Below are positions 34,087 through 43,076 of a stretch of 49,356 bases of DNA, piece after piece (positions within the stretch are counted from its first letter, which is position 1; every line of letters starts with the position of its first letter). Below the pieces are notes generated by a model. It did not search any database. It saw only the letters and a program-made list of their open reading frames with translations, and was not told the DNA's origin. Where the stretch lies: contig CAJFPJ010000081.1 in the NCBI GenBank assembly GCA_904399395.1, forward strand, positions 1-49,356, read 5' to 3'. Both the position numbers and the translations under genes were made by a program. This stretch comes from an uncultured Clostridia bacterium (GTDB lineage: Bacteria > Bacillota > Clostridia > Oscillospirales > Acutalibacteraceae).

Positions 34087-35415
34087 ATGGATAAAGCAAG
34101 ATCGGCGGCTTTGGCTGCACTTCTTCGTGTGCGTGTAGATGAGGGATATTCCAATATCGTTTTTGATAAGACGGTTCGTTCTTTGAATATATCTCCAAGG
34201 GATACAGCTTTTGCGTCGGCCCTATTTTATGGGGTCCTTGAAAAAAGGATTGCGTTGGATTACTGTATATCATTTTATTCTAAGATTTCCCTTCGCAGGA
34301 TGGAGCCCGTAGTGCAGGAAATTCTGCGTATGGGAATTTTTCAGATACTATTTATGGATCGTATCCCAGATTCGGCAGCAGTGAATGAATCTGTAAACCT
34401 GGCAAAGCAAAATAAGGCTGTAAAGGCGTCTGGCTTTATAAACGGTATTTTACGATCTGTGCTCCGAAATAGAAACAATTTTGTATGGCCGGATGAAACA
34501 ACACAAAAAGGAAAAAGCATCCGATATTCCTGCCCGGAGGAATGGATCGATTTTTGGGAAAAATCCTATGGAAATCAAGTATGCGGCCGCATTCTCGAAT
34601 CTCTCGAGAAAAGGCCGCCACTCTATATACGGCTGAATCCAACCAAGGTGGGTGGTCAGGAATTGACCGATTCGCTTACGAGCTTAGATGTAAAGGTGAA
34701 TAACATTACAACTATCGAAGGGGCGTATGCTTTAGAGCATTCGGGGTCTATAGCAGATTTGACGGCCTTTCAGCAAGGATGGTTTCATGTGCAGGATCTT
34801 TCCTCTCAGATTTGCTGTTTTTTGGTGGGAGCCCGCCCTGGAGAAAGAGTGATAGACGTCTGTGCAGCTCCCGGTGGAAAAACTTTCACATTGGCAGAAA
34901 ATATGAAAAATGAAGGTGAAATCCTTTCTTTCGACAAATACAAAGGAAAAGTTCGCCTGATTCAACAGGGAGCGGAACGTCTGGGCCTATCCATTGTGAA
35001 AACCGGACTCCGGGACGCTTCTTTTCCTAAAGAGCCTTTGGAAAAGGCAGACTGTGTTCTTTGCGATGTGCCCTGCTCCGGCCTGGGAGTGATACGCCGG
35101 AAGCCTGAGATTCGTTACAAATCTATGAAAGAACTTGACGGCTTGCCCGATTTGCAGTATCTTATTCTGTGTGAATCCGCCAAGTTGGTTCGCGAAAACG
35201 GCAGACTCATCTATTCGACATGCACATTGAATCCGGCAGAAAATGGTGAGGTGGCCAATCGTTTCCTGAGGGATCATCCTGATTTCCGGCCGCTGTTCTT
35301 ACAGCTTCCGAAAGGAATTTCTCATGTGATCAGTGAACCGGAAAATCAGATAACGATTTTTCCATTTACGGCGGATTCCGATGGTTTCTTTGTTGCTGCT
35401 TTTCAAAGGATATAA
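34087..35415 (+). CDS. rsmB: 16S rRNA m5C967 methyltransferase RsmB
   Basis: A 442-residue protein. The N-terminal NusB-like RNA-binding domain (about 1-140) includes FASALFYGVLEKRIALDY. The Rossmann methyltransferase domain has the SAM motif DVCAAPGGKTFTLAE near 258 and two catalytic cysteines: in CDVPCSGLGVIRRKPEI and in YSTCTLNPAENGEV. It methylates C967 of 16S rRNA. Length is normal. It is followed by rlmN after 11 nt. Confidence 0.96.
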   Translation: MDKARSAALAALLRVRVDEGYSNIVFDKTVRSLNISPRDTAFASALFYGVLEKRIALDYCISFYSKISLRRMEPVVQEILRMGIFQILFMDRIPDSAAVNESVNLAKQNKAVKASGFINGILRSVLRNRNNFVWPDETTQKGKSIRYSCPEEWIDFWEKSYGNQVCGRILESLEKRPPLYIRLNPTKVGGQELTDSLTSLDVKVNNITTIEGAYALEHSGSIADLTAFQQGWFHVQDLSSQICCFLVGARPGERVIDVCAAPGGKTFTLAENMKNEGEILSFDKYKGKVRLIQQGAERLGLSIVKTGLRDASFPKEPLEKADCVLCDVPCSGLGVIRRKPEIRYKSMKELDGLPDLQYLILCESAKLVRENGRLIYSTCTLNPAENGEVANRFLRDHPDFRPLFLQLPKGISHVISEPENQITIFPFTADSDGFFVAAFQRI

Positions 35416-35426
35416 ACGAAGATCAT

Positions 35427-36524
35427 ATGATCATAGCGGGAAGTGTCTTTTTGGAGTTACAGGATTTGCAGAAAACACAAATAGGAAAACAGGACATAAA
35501 ATCCATGAATCTTGCGGAGATCAGAGAAGTCATGGTGTCCATGGGTCAACCTTCTTTCAGAGCGGCCCAGGTTTATCGCTGGCTTCACAGGGGAGTTATT
35601 TCTTTTGAGCAGATGTCGGATCTATCTAAAGATTTCCGAAGCCAGTTGGCAGAGAGGTTTTATATTCCCTATGCTCAAATTCTCCGTAAGCAGGTTTCCG
35701 CTCTGGATGGGACGGTAAAATATCTCTTTCGGCTAATAGACGGGGAGTGTGTGGAATCTGTGCTGATGAAATATCATCACGGTTATTCTGTGTGTATTTC
35801 CTCGCAGGTGGGATGTAAAATGGGGTGCACCTTCTGTGCCACAGGGAAGAGCGGTTTTTCCCGTAATTTGCGAGCTTCAGAGATTCTCTCCCAAGTGCAG
35901 GCAGCTCAGGCTGACTGCGGCACTCGGATTTCTAATATTGTTCTGATGGGAATGGGGGAGCCGTTGGATAATTATGAAAATGTCCTCCGTTTTTTGGAAT
36001 TAGTTTCCTCTCCGGAGGGAATGAATATTGGTATGCGCCATATTTCTCTTTCCACCTGTGGAATTGTAGATAAAATATATGATTTGGCAGATCGGAAGCT
36101 GCAGCTGACCCTCTCTATTTCTCTTCACGCTCCTAACGACAGGATACGGGTTAGAACAATGCCTATAAACCGGCGTTGGGGAGTGGAGAAGTTGCTTGAG
36201 GCTTGTCGGTATTATGGAAAAACCACTGGGCGCAGGATTTCTTTTGAATATGCCATGATAAGCGGTGTGAACGATTCTGATGCCTGTGCGGAAGAATTAG
36301 CCCAGAGGCTGCACGGAATGCTCAGCCATGTGAATCTGATCCCTGTGAACAATGTGACAGGCAACGGTTACGTAAAGAGTTCTCCTGAACGAATAAAACG
36401 TTTTGTTCGTATTCTGGAGGGAAAAGGGATTACGGCAACGGTAAGAAGAACCCTCGGTTCTGATATAGATGCCTCCTGCGGGCAGTTGCGCCGCAGAGTG
36501 CAAGAGGAGGAAGTTAAGGTTTGA
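35427..36524 (+). CDS. rlmN: dual-specificity RNA methyltransferase RlmN
   Basis: A 365-residue radical SAM enzyme that makes 2-methyladenosine in 23S rRNA (A2503) and some tRNAs. The cluster motif is CKMGCTFC (CxxxCxxC) near residue 132. GMGEPLDNY binds SAM, and the mechanistic cysteines are STCG and, near the C-terminus, SDIDASCGQLR. An N-terminal RNA-binding part is present. The start at 35427 has no strong ribosome site; a start nearer the MNLAEIREVM segment (about residue 27) is possible. The end overlaps prpC by 4 nt. Confidence 0.95.
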   Translation: MIIAGSVFLELQDLQKTQIGKQDIKSMNLAEIREVMVSMGQPSFRAAQVYRWLHRGVISFEQMSDLSKDFRSQLAERFYIPYAQILRKQVSALDGTVKYLFRLIDGECVESVLMKYHHGYSVCISSQVGCKMGCTFCATGKSGFSRNLRASEILSQVQAAQADCGTRISNIVLMGMGEPLDNYENVLRFLELVSSPEGMNIGMRHISLSTCGIVDKIYDLADRKLQLTLSISLHAPNDRIRVRTMPINRRWGVEKLLEACRYYGKTTGRRISFEYAMISGVNDSDACAEELAQRLHGMLSHVNLIPVNNVTGNGYVKSSPERIKRFVRILEGKGITATVRRTLGSDIDASCGQLRRRVQEEEVKV

Positions 36525-37252
36525 AGATTTATGGAAACAGCGATATAGGCCTGGTGAGACATGCCAATGAGGATTCCTTTCGCTGTGAGAGTTTTTCTGA
36601 AAATACTGCTTTGCTTGTAGTGTGCGACGGAATGGGCGGGGCCAACGGAGGAAGCACGGCCAGCCGAATGGCTGTGGATACCGTATATACTGTGCTTTCA
36701 GAAGGGCTGCACGAAAATATGGATTCCGATGGTATAAAGAAGCTTCTTCTGCAGGCTGTGGGGGAGGCTAATACGGTGGTTTACCGTTCTTCTTTGACAG
36801 AACCGGAGCTCAGCGGGATGGGCACTACTGTAGTAGCGGCTGTTCTTCAGGAGGAAAAGGCATATATTGTCCATGTGGGGGATAGCCGGGCTTATCATGT
36901 AGGGCCGGAGAGAATTACCCAGCTTACCACAGATCATTCCATGGTTCAGGAGCTGGTCCGCAGTGGAGATTTGACGGCCCTTCAGGCTAAGACACATCCG
37001 CAGAAAAATATAATCACGCGGGCTGTGGGAGTCAATGAAACCGTTGCAGCAGATTACATGCAGGAATCCCTTTCGCCAGGGGATGTTCTGCTCCTGTGCA
37101 CAGATGGGCTTACCAATTATGTGGAAGATGACACGATTCTTGAATCCGTTCAGAGTGAACCTCTGGAACATTTTTGCAATGATTTGATAGCCCTCGCAAA
37201 AGAAAACGGCGGTGGTGACAATATCACAATCGCCGCTGCCAAATACTGCTGA
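36521..37252 (+). CDS. prpC: PP2C-type Ser/Thr phosphatase PrpC
   Basis: A 243-residue metal-dependent phosphatase that reverses phosphorylation by PrkC. PP2C motifs: SDIGLVRHANEDSF with the metal Asp, VVCDGMGGANGG (about 33-44), VHVGDSRAY (about 115), LLLCTDGLTNYV and GGGDNITI. It starts at TTG overlapping the rlmN stop codon, with AGAGGAGG as SD. The kinase follows after 16 nt, the standard pair. Confidence 0.95.
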   Translation: MKIYGNSDIGLVRHANEDSFRCESFSENTALLVVCDGMGGANGGSTASRMAVDTVYTVLSEGLHENMDSDGIKKLLLQAVGEANTVVYRSSLTEPELSGMGTTVVAAVLQEEKAYIVHVGDSRAYHVGPERITQLTTDHSMVQELVRSGDLTALQAKTHPQKNIITRAVGVNETVAADYMQESLSPGDVLLLCTDGLTNYVEDDTILESVQSEPLEHFCNDLIALAKENGGGDNITIAAAKYC

Positions 37253-37268
37253 AGGGAGCTGACAGACA

Positions 37269-39356
37269 ATGGATAAATATTCCGGAAAAAGACTGGACGG
37301 CCGGTATGAAATACACGAACTGATCGGTGTTGGCGGGATGGCTCTGGTTTACAGGGCATATGATACCATAGACGACAGGACGGTAGCCATAAAAATCCTC
37401 AAGGATGAATTCCTTGGCAACGCGGAGTTTATCCGGCGGTTCAAAAATGAGTCCAAAGCGATTGCGGTTTTATCTCACCCCAATATTGTAAAAGTTTATG
37501 ATGTGAGCTTTGGAGATAGGATTCAGTATATCGTCATGGAATATATCGACGGTATCACACTGAAAGATTATCTTTCTCAGCAGAAGGAAATCAAGTGGAA
37601 GGAAGCTATTCATTTCACTGTGCAGATTCTGCAGGCGCTGCAGCATGCCCATGAGAAGGGGATAGTCCACCGGGATATTAAACCCCAAAATATCATGCTT
37701 CTGCAGGATGGAACCATCAAGGTAACGGATTTCGGAATTGCTCGTTTTTCCAGAAGCGAAACGAGAACAATTACCGACAAGGCAATCGGTTCGGTTCACT
37801 ATATTGCACCGGAGCAGGCCAGAGGTGATCTGACAGATGAAAAGGCTGATATTTATTCCGTAGGCGTCATGCTGTATGAGATGCTGACGGGTCAGCTTCC
37901 ATTTGAGGCGGATAACGCCGTTTCGGTGGCAATCATGCAGATGCAGGCTGATCCGCGGCCGCCTAAGGATATTAATCCTGCTATTCCAGACGGGCTGGAA
38001 GAAATCACCCTCAGGGCCATGCAGAAGAACCCGGCTCAGAGGTATCAGTCGGCGGCAGAGATGTTGGCGGATATTGAAGCCTTTAAACGGAATCCCAGCA
38101 TTGTATTCCAATATAAGTATTTCTCAGAGGATACTCCCGGCAAATATGCCAATGCGATCAATACGGTAAAAGGCAGCGATGCCCCTGCTTATGACGATAA
38201 TTTTGAATATGAAGAGGTTCTTGATAAGCAGCACAGCAGCGGCCGCAAAAGCAAGGCTATGTTGGTGGGAATTGGCATTTTGGCTGCATTTCTCATTGTG
38301 GGCATCGCCTTGGGCGTAGCGGCTCTGATCCGAAGCTTCAACGGAGACGGAGAAGGCGATGTAGAGGTTCCAGATTTTGTGGGTAAATCCATTACGGAAA
38401 TTCTGGAAAATGAAGAATACAAGGATGTCTTCGTCTTTAAGCAGGATGATAGTAAGAAGAATTTGGATGCAGAAGTAGGAGAAATCCTAGATCAAAAACC
38501 CACGCCGGGTATTAAGGTACACCCCGGCACTGAAATCACCCTCTATGTAAACAGTGGTGGGAAGATGGTAGAAATACCGGACTTGACAAATTATACGGCG
38601 GAGGATGCAGCCCGGGAGCTTTCGGAGAAATATAATTTGGAAAGCACCGTGATTGAAATTGCAGATGACACTGTAGAGGAAGGGCGTGTAATCCGCACAG
38701 ATCCCCCTGTGGGCACTTCTGTTGCAGAAAAGAGTGTAGTAGTAAAGCTGTATGTAAGTGGGACTACCGAGGGAGATATGGTAGCAGTTCCCTCTCAGTT
38801 GATCGGTATGGATGTAGATGACGCCCGCACGTTCCTTATGAGTATGGGGCTTGAATTGGGGGATACCGTTTCCAAGGATGATACCGGGAAGCCGGAAGGA
38901 ACCATTATAGAAACTTCACCTTTGCCCGGCGTGAAGGTCGAAAAGGGAACAAAGATCAATGTTGTATACAGCTCAGGAAAGATGAACCCGAAAACGGTGA
39001 AGGTGAATGTCGCTCTGCCTACAGAAGTCAAAACAGATGTGCATGTAAAGGCCTATCTTGGCTCTGAACTGGTGGATGAATCCACTATCAATCCTTCTTA
39101 TAACGGCACATGGCAGCTCTCCTTTGATATTTCTGAAGATAAGGAGCTGACCATAGAGATCGATGGGCAGAAATGGGCGGTCTATACGCTGAGCTTTGAA
39201 ACCGGAAAGGCGGATCAAACATGGCAGGGGAGCTATACGCCTCCGGCGCCTTCTGAACCCAGCTCCGAGCCGGAGGATCCCTCCGAATCGTCGGGATCCG
39301 AGCCCGGTTCAGATGTTCCGGATCCCAGCGTACCTATTGAGCCGGCCGAGGATTGA
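37269..39356 (+). CDS. prkC: PASTA-domain Ser/Thr protein kinase PrkC
   Basis: A 695-residue membrane kinase that responds to peptidoglycan fragments, controlling dormancy exit and cell-wall metabolism. The kinase domain covers about 1-270: GVGGMALVYRA loop, the ATP lysine in VAIKIL, HRDIKPQN catalytic loop, and TDFGIARF. The transmembrane helix is about 331-355. Three extracellular PASTA domains follow (VEVPDFVGKS, VEIPDLTNYT, VAVPSQLIGM). A beta-rich segment and a Pro/Ser/Glu-rich tail (about 660-695) complete it. AGGGAGC is the SD. It forms a unit with prpC. Confidence 0.96.
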   Translation: MDKYSGKRLDGRYEIHELIGVGGMALVYRAYDTIDDRTVAIKILKDEFLGNAEFIRRFKNESKAIAVLSHPNIVKVYDVSFGDRIQYIVMEYIDGITLKDYLSQQKEIKWKEAIHFTVQILQALQHAHEKGIVHRDIKPQNIMLLQDGTIKVTDFGIARFSRSETRTITDKAIGSVHYIAPEQARGDLTDEKADIYSVGVMLYEMLTGQLPFEADNAVSVAIMQMQADPRPPKDINPAIPDGLEEITLRAMQKNPAQRYQSAAEMLADIEAFKRNPSIVFQYKYFSEDTPGKYANAINTVKGSDAPAYDDNFEYEEVLDKQHSSGRKSKAMLVGIGILAAFLIVGIALGVAALIRSFNGDGEGDVEVPDFVGKSITEILENEEYKDVFVFKQDDSKKNLDAEVGEILDQKPTPGIKVHPGTEITLYVNSGGKMVEIPDLTNYTAEDAARELSEKYNLESTVIEIADDTVEEGRVIRTDPPVGTSVAEKSVVVKLYVSGTTEGDMVAVPSQLIGMDVDDARTFLMSMGLELGDTVSKDDTGKPEGTIIETSPLPGVKVEKGTKINVVYSSGKMNPKTVKVNVALPTEVKTDVHVKAYLGSELVDESTINPSYNGTWQLSFDISEDKELTIEIDGQKWAVYTLSFETGKADQTWQGSYTPPAPSEPSSEPEDPSESSGSEPGSDVPDPSVPIEPAED

Positions 39357-39377
39357 TGGGGGCCCTAGGGGATGAAT

Positions 39378-40265
39378 ATGGGAAAAGAGATAAGAGGAAG
39401 AATCATAAAGGCTATCGGCGGTTTCTACTATGTGGAAGCCGCCGATACTGTCTATGAGTGCAGGGCTAGAGGCGTATTCAGAAAGAAGAATATGTCCCCT
39501 CTCGTAGGTGACCTAGTTACAGCTGTTGTTTTAGAGGATGGGACAGGGACCGTTTCAGAGATAACTCCCAGGAAGAATCAGCTTGTCCGGCCCCCTATTG
39601 CCAATCTGGATCAGTTGATTTTGGTAGTCTCTATATGCGACCCGGCTCCCAGCACATTGGTGATTGATAAAATGATTGCAGCGGCAGAGGAGCAGGGAAT
39701 CGAGCCGGTATTGGTAGTTTCCAAAACGGATCTGCAGGATGCCGGCTGGCTCAGGGCAATTTATGAGAAGGCTGGTATTCCCTTTTATGCTGTCTCTTCT
39801 GTTACGGGGGAGGGAGTCGAAGCAGTCCGGCCCCTTTTGCAGGGAAAAATCACGGCCTTTACCGGCAATACCGGTGCGGGAAAATCTTCTCTTTTAAACT
39901 GCATTGACCCGGCCTTCGGCTTAGCAACGGGAGAAATCAGCCAGAAACTTGGCCGGGGGCGGCACACTACTCGCCATGTGGAGCTTCTTCCTGTGGAGGG
40001 AGGCTATGTGGCGGATACACCGGGATTTTCTTTCATCCAGATCGAACGTTACAACATGGTAAAGAAGGAAGATCTGCAGTTTTGCTTCCGGGAATTTGCC
40101 CCTTATCTGCAATCCTGCCGGTTTGTTTCCTGTTCTCATGTGAAAGAAAAGGGATGCGCCGTGTTAGAAGCAGTGGAAAAGGGCCAGATAAGTCCTTCCC
40201 GGCATGAGAGCTATGTGGCGATGTATAATGAAGTAAAGGATATCAAGGAATGGCAGTTGAAATGA
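39378..40265 (+). CDS. rsgA: small-subunit assembly GTPase RsgA
   Basis: A 295-residue circularly permuted GTPase that checks maturation of the 30S subunit. An OB fold (1-65) is followed by the permuted GTPase domain with G4-like SKTD before the P-loop NTGAGKSSLLN (about 167), DTPGFSFI and the zinc knuckle CRFVSCSHVKEKGCAV. ATG 39372 is in frame but abuts the AGGGG ribosome site, so 39378 is preferred. It overlaps thiN by 16 nt; rpe, which lies between them in Bacillus, is missing. Confidence 0.96.
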   Translation: MGKEIRGRIIKAIGGFYYVEAADTVYECRARGVFRKKNMSPLVGDLVTAVVLEDGTGTVSEITPRKNQLVRPPIANLDQLILVVSICDPAPSTLVIDKMIAAAEEQGIEPVLVVSKTDLQDAGWLRAIYEKAGIPFYAVSSVTGEGVEAVRPLLQGKITAFTGNTGAGKSSLLNCIDPAFGLATGEISQKLGRGRHTTRHVELLPVEGGYVADTPGFSFIQIERYNMVKKEDLQFCFREFAPYLQSCRFVSCSHVKEKGCAVLEAVEKGQISPSRHESYVAMYNEVKDIKEWQLK

Positions 40266-40897
40266 AATCTTGTTTGATTTTGGGCTCTGCTCCCGTGGAG
40301 GATGCGTCCTATGTCCGGGAGTTTCTAGAGGAAGCCCCTTACGTTATCTGTGCCGATGGTGGTCTGGATCTGGCGCGGCGGTGCGGCATAAGGCCTGATC
40401 TCATTGTGGGAGATTTTGATTCTTTGCAGGGGTCGTTGCCCGCAGATGTGGAATGTGTCCGCCTTCCCGTTATGAAGGATGATACGGATACCATGGCAGC
40501 TGTAAAGATTGCTCTGGAAAGAGGATATGAGTCTATTACTCTGGCAGGTGTGTTAGGAGGCAGGCTGGATCATACCTTTGCCAATTTCTGCGTCCTGCAG
40601 TTTATTCAGCAGCAAGGTGGAAAGGGGCAGATGGCGGATGAGGCTACTCGTGTGTTCTATCTTTCCGGGGGAAAGCTCACTCTCCGGCAGCTGAAAGGGA
40701 AAACAGTATCCGTGTTTCCGTTTGCATGCCACCGCTGTGTGGTCAGTTATACGGGGCTTTTATATCCTCTGACAAAGCATGCCCTATATACAGATGTTTC
40801 ACCAATGGGCGTCAGCAATGAAATTACAGAAGAGGAAGCCACCATTCTGGTGCATGAAGGCAATGCCCTTATTATGGTTTTGATGGAAAATACGTAA
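40250..40897 (+). CDS. thiN: thiamine pyrophosphokinase
   Basis: A 215-residue enzyme that makes thiamine pyrophosphate from thiamine and ATP. Family motifs: CADGGLDLARRCGIRPDLIVGDFDS (about 34-58, with the aspartates), KDDTDTMAAVKIAL, and GGRLDHTFANF (about 104-114). The C-terminal thiamine-binding beta domain ends with GNALIMVL. It starts inside the rsgA end; ATG 40262 is an alternative. In Bacillus the next gene is spoVM, which matches what follows here. Confidence 0.94.
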   Translation: MAVEMKSCLILGSAPVEDASYVREFLEEAPYVICADGGLDLARRCGIRPDLIVGDFDSLQGSLPADVECVRLPVMKDDTDTMAAVKIALERGYESITLAGVLGGRLDHTFANFCVLQFIQQQGGKGQMADEATRVFYLSGGKLTLRQLKGKTVSVFPFACHRCVVSYTGLLYPLTKHALYTDVSPMGVSNEITEEEATILVHEGNALIMVLMENT

Positions 40898-40921
40898 TCA
40901 CACAGGGATATATAAAATCGC

Positions 40922-40955
40922 ACAGGCGCTGGTTTTTCTATAAACCGGCGCCTGT
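40922..40955. terminator. hairpin after thiN
   Basis: A 14-bp stem (40922-40935 with 40942-40955, one T-G pair) around TTCTAT. Only ATTGCTT follows on the plus strand, so termination of the long operon would be partial. This may allow read-through into the sporulation genes. Confidence 0.5.
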
Positions 40956-41054
40956 ATTGCTTAGCAGAGAGAATCTACCATTAAAACAGGAACCATACAG
41001 CTTCCCTTTGTATATACTGGATAATGTAAACGGATGGAACGGCGGTGAGAAAGT

Positions 41055-41204
41055 ATGAAACGAATGAAATGCCGCCCGAAGGCGCAGCATGCCGTCTGTT
41101 TTGGGCTTGGACTGATTCTCTCCTGTTTCTGCCCTACGAGCCTGATCCTGTTTATGGCTGCCGTGATCATCGTTTCCTTAGGGCTGGCTCTGATTCGCTC
41201 CTGA
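41055..41204 (+). CDS. small hydrophobic protein, 49 residues
   Basis: A short gene between thiN and the probable spoVM. The N-terminus is basic (MKRMKCRPKAQ), followed by two hydrophobic stretches: AVCFGLGLILSCFC (12-25) and LILFMAAVIIVSLGLALI (30-47), separated by PTS. It thus looks like a small membrane hairpin with three scattered cysteines. GGTGAG precedes the ATG at the right distance, and the stop is at 41202-41204. I recognise no named family. Its place next to spoVM and sipL suggests a sporulation role. Confidence 0.65.
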   Translation: MKRMKCRPKAQHAVCFGLGLILSCFCPTSLILFMAAVIIVSLGLALIRS

Positions 41205-41232
41205 GTACATCCAAAGAAAGGTCGGATACATA

Positions 41233-41316
41233 ATGAAAATTGTTGTGGTCAGATGCACGGGTGTTACGAATTTCCTCCTTCGTAAAATGTTTAAAATCAA
41301 AAAAATAGAAGATTGA
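41233..41316 (+). CDS. spoVM: probable spore coat anchor peptide SpoVM (27 residues)
   Basis: A 27-codon frame. SpoVM is a 26-residue amphipathic helix that recognises the convex forespore membrane and recruits SpoIVA. The peptide begins MKIVVVRC, continues with GVTNFLLRKMF, and ends in basic/acidic KIKKIED. Without gaps it matches Bacillus SpoVM at Met1, Lys2, Arg17 and Met19, and it keeps the hydrophobic/basic pattern. Pro9, important in Bacillus SpoVM, is Thr here. AAAGGT lies 10 nt upstream of the ATG. Location supports the call strongly: spoVM follows thiN in Bacillus too, and spoIVA lies 1.8 kb downstream. Too short for most gene finders. A terminator follows after 7 nt. Confidence 0.75.
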   Translation: MKIVVVRCTGVTNFLLRKMFKIKKIED

Positions 41317-41323
41317 AAGCAGT

Positions 41324-41360
41324 AAAAGGGTCCTTCCTGAAAAAGGAAGGGCCCTTTTTA
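41324..41360 (+). terminator. intrinsic terminator after spoVM
   Basis: A 14-bp stem (41324-41337 with 41345-41358, one G-U) and 7-nt loop, ending in TTTTT. Confidence 0.9.
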
Positions 41361-41461
41361 TGCTTTACAGCTTCTTTTTCTGAAGGATGCGGCATATATA
41401 GTGAAAAGAGAGGAATCTTTCCGTTCCGGAGCCGGTAGGAGCAGGAAATATTGCCTTGAAA

Positions 41462-41490
41462 ACATATTTTTCTCTAGGGCTGAATACCAT
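41462..41490 (+). promoter_or_regulatory. sigma-E-like promoter of sipL-spoIVA
   Basis: ACATATT (41462-41468) resembles the mother-cell sigma-E -35 element (KMATATT). After 14 nt, AATACCAT (41483-41490) resembles the -10 element (CATACAnT). Spacing is right. The site lies inside the frame that opens at 41456, so translation must start downstream, at 41525. Confidence 0.6.
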
Positions 41491-41524
41491 TGTGATAGAA
41501 CTGAAACAGGGAGGAACTGTCTTT

Positions 41525-43063
41525 ATGGAGTATAAACTGGAAAAGACCCTGCTGAGCGCCAGTGAGGTCGTATACGATTCGAGCCAGGAGCAGCCGGTGG
41601 ATATGACCATCAACCTACCGGATTACTGCCCGGATATCCAGAAGATTCTGAAATGCCAGATGTATCCCCGAATCACAGGGCGGGGTATTACGGGGGACCG
41701 GCTGGAGCTGGATGGAAACTGCCTAGTAAAGGTGTTTTATCTGGATGCGGAAGGAGCGACTGTCCGTTGCTGTGAAAATACAGAATCATTTTCCGTGGCA
41801 ATTCAGTTGAAGAAGCCTGCGGACAACGGATGCATATCCGCGGATACCCGCGTGGAATACATTAATTGCCGGGCCGCCAATTCTAGGCGGATGGACATCC
41901 ACGGAGCTTTTTCCCTCTGTGCCCGGGTAGTCTGCAGCGGGGATTGCACAGTGACCGGAGCCGTTTTGGATGAAGATGTGGAGCAGGAACTGACCTCTGT
42001 GGATTTCACCACGTTGACAGCCTTTGAAACTCGCCCCTTTAGTGTGGAAGAAGTTCTGGAGCTTCCCGAGGGGAAACCAGGGGCGGATACGGTCTTGCAC
42101 GCCTCGGCGGCAGTCAACAGTCTGGACTTCAAGGTGATTCCCAACAAGGTGATGATAAAAGGGGATATTGCGCTGAAGATGCTTTACTGCCCTATTCCAG
42201 AGGAAGGCACTCTTCCGGAATGCATGGAATATGAGATTCCGTTTACACAGATGGTGGACTGCGGAGGCATCACCGACGACTGCCGAACAGATCTGCGGAT
42301 ACAGGTGATTGCGTGCGATATTCAGATAAAAAACGATTATGCAGGCGACAAAATATATTTTGATACACAGATCCGCCTTTTGGCCTCGGTTTCTGCCTAT
42401 TGCGACGGAAATACAGCTGTGGTCTCTGATGCATATTCCAAAAAATATGATGCTACTCTGGAATATACGGAGGCGGAGCCAGAATCCCTCTGCGATCTCT
42501 TTGAAGAAACGCTTTTAGAAAAGAATACCTTCCAGGTGGAAGGCGGCGCGGAGCGGATCATAGACGTGTGGAGTGAGATGTGTGACGTAACGGCTTCCCA
42601 GAGGGATGGTGGAATCCATTTTGAAGGGAAATACAATATCTGTATGCTGGCAATAAATTCAGAAAACGGAATTTTTTATTTTGAGAGAGTAGCGGAGTAT
42701 TCCTTCGATCGCCCTTGTCAGGCAGCTGGAGAGCTACGCATTGACGCCAATAGCATCGTAGCCGATATGAATTACAGATTCTCTTCGGGCGAAGTGGAGT
42801 TGAAAGCAGAGCTTCGTCTTACGGCTGCTGTATTCTGCCGTAGGACGATTCGGACGATAGAGCGGATGGAAGCGGATGAAACAAAGCCGGTTCAGGAAGA
42901 TCCCGCTGCGCTGTGCATTTACTATGCAGAAAAGGGGGAACGCCTTTGGGAGGTTGCCCGAACATACCGATCTTCTGTGGATGCGATCTGCCGGGAAAAT
43001 GATCTCACAGGAGACAGCATCCCGGATTCCCGTATGTTGCTGATTCCTGTGCATACAGAATAA
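41525..43063 (+). CDS. sipL: SipL-type spore coat morphogenesis protein (DUF3794 + LysM)
   Basis: A 512-residue protein. SipL in Clostridioides binds SpoIVA through its LysM domain and is essential for coat attachment. The bulk consists of DUF3794 beta domains (SASEVVYDSSQEQPVDMTINLPDYCPDIQK near the start, then similar segments around 190-290 and 330-440). The C-terminal LysM module covers about 465-509 (YYAEKGERLWEVARTYRSSVDAICREND). Many cysteines suggest cross-linking. I chose ATG 41525 because of GGGAGG just upstream and the promoter position. spoIVA follows after 13 nt, giving a two-gene transcript of partners. Confidence 0.9.
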   Translation: MEYKLEKTLLSASEVVYDSSQEQPVDMTINLPDYCPDIQKILKCQMYPRITGRGITGDRLELDGNCLVKVFYLDAEGATVRCCENTESFSVAIQLKKPADNGCISADTRVEYINCRAANSRRMDIHGAFSLCARVVCSGDCTVTGAVLDEDVEQELTSVDFTTLTAFETRPFSVEEVLELPEGKPGADTVLHASAAVNSLDFKVIPNKVMIKGDIALKMLYCPIPEEGTLPECMEYEIPFTQMVDCGGITDDCRTDLRIQVIACDIQIKNDYAGDKIYFDTQIRLLASVSAYCDGNTAVVSDAYSKKYDATLEYTEAEPESLCDLFEETLLEKNTFQVEGGAERIIDVWSEMCDVTASQRDGGIHFEGKYNICMLAINSENGIFYFERVAEYSFDRPCQAAGELRIDANSIVADMNYRFSSGEVELKAELRLTAAVFCRRTIRTIERMEADETKPVQEDPAALCIYYAEKGERLWEVARTYRSSVDAICRENDLTGDSIPDSRMLLIPVHTE

Positions 43064-43076
43064 GGAGGGGTGAAAT

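Noticed and set aside
40991-41017. second sigma-E promoter before the 49-residue gene
   Set aside because: A CATACAGC -10-like box is present, but the possible -35 is poor and badly spaced.
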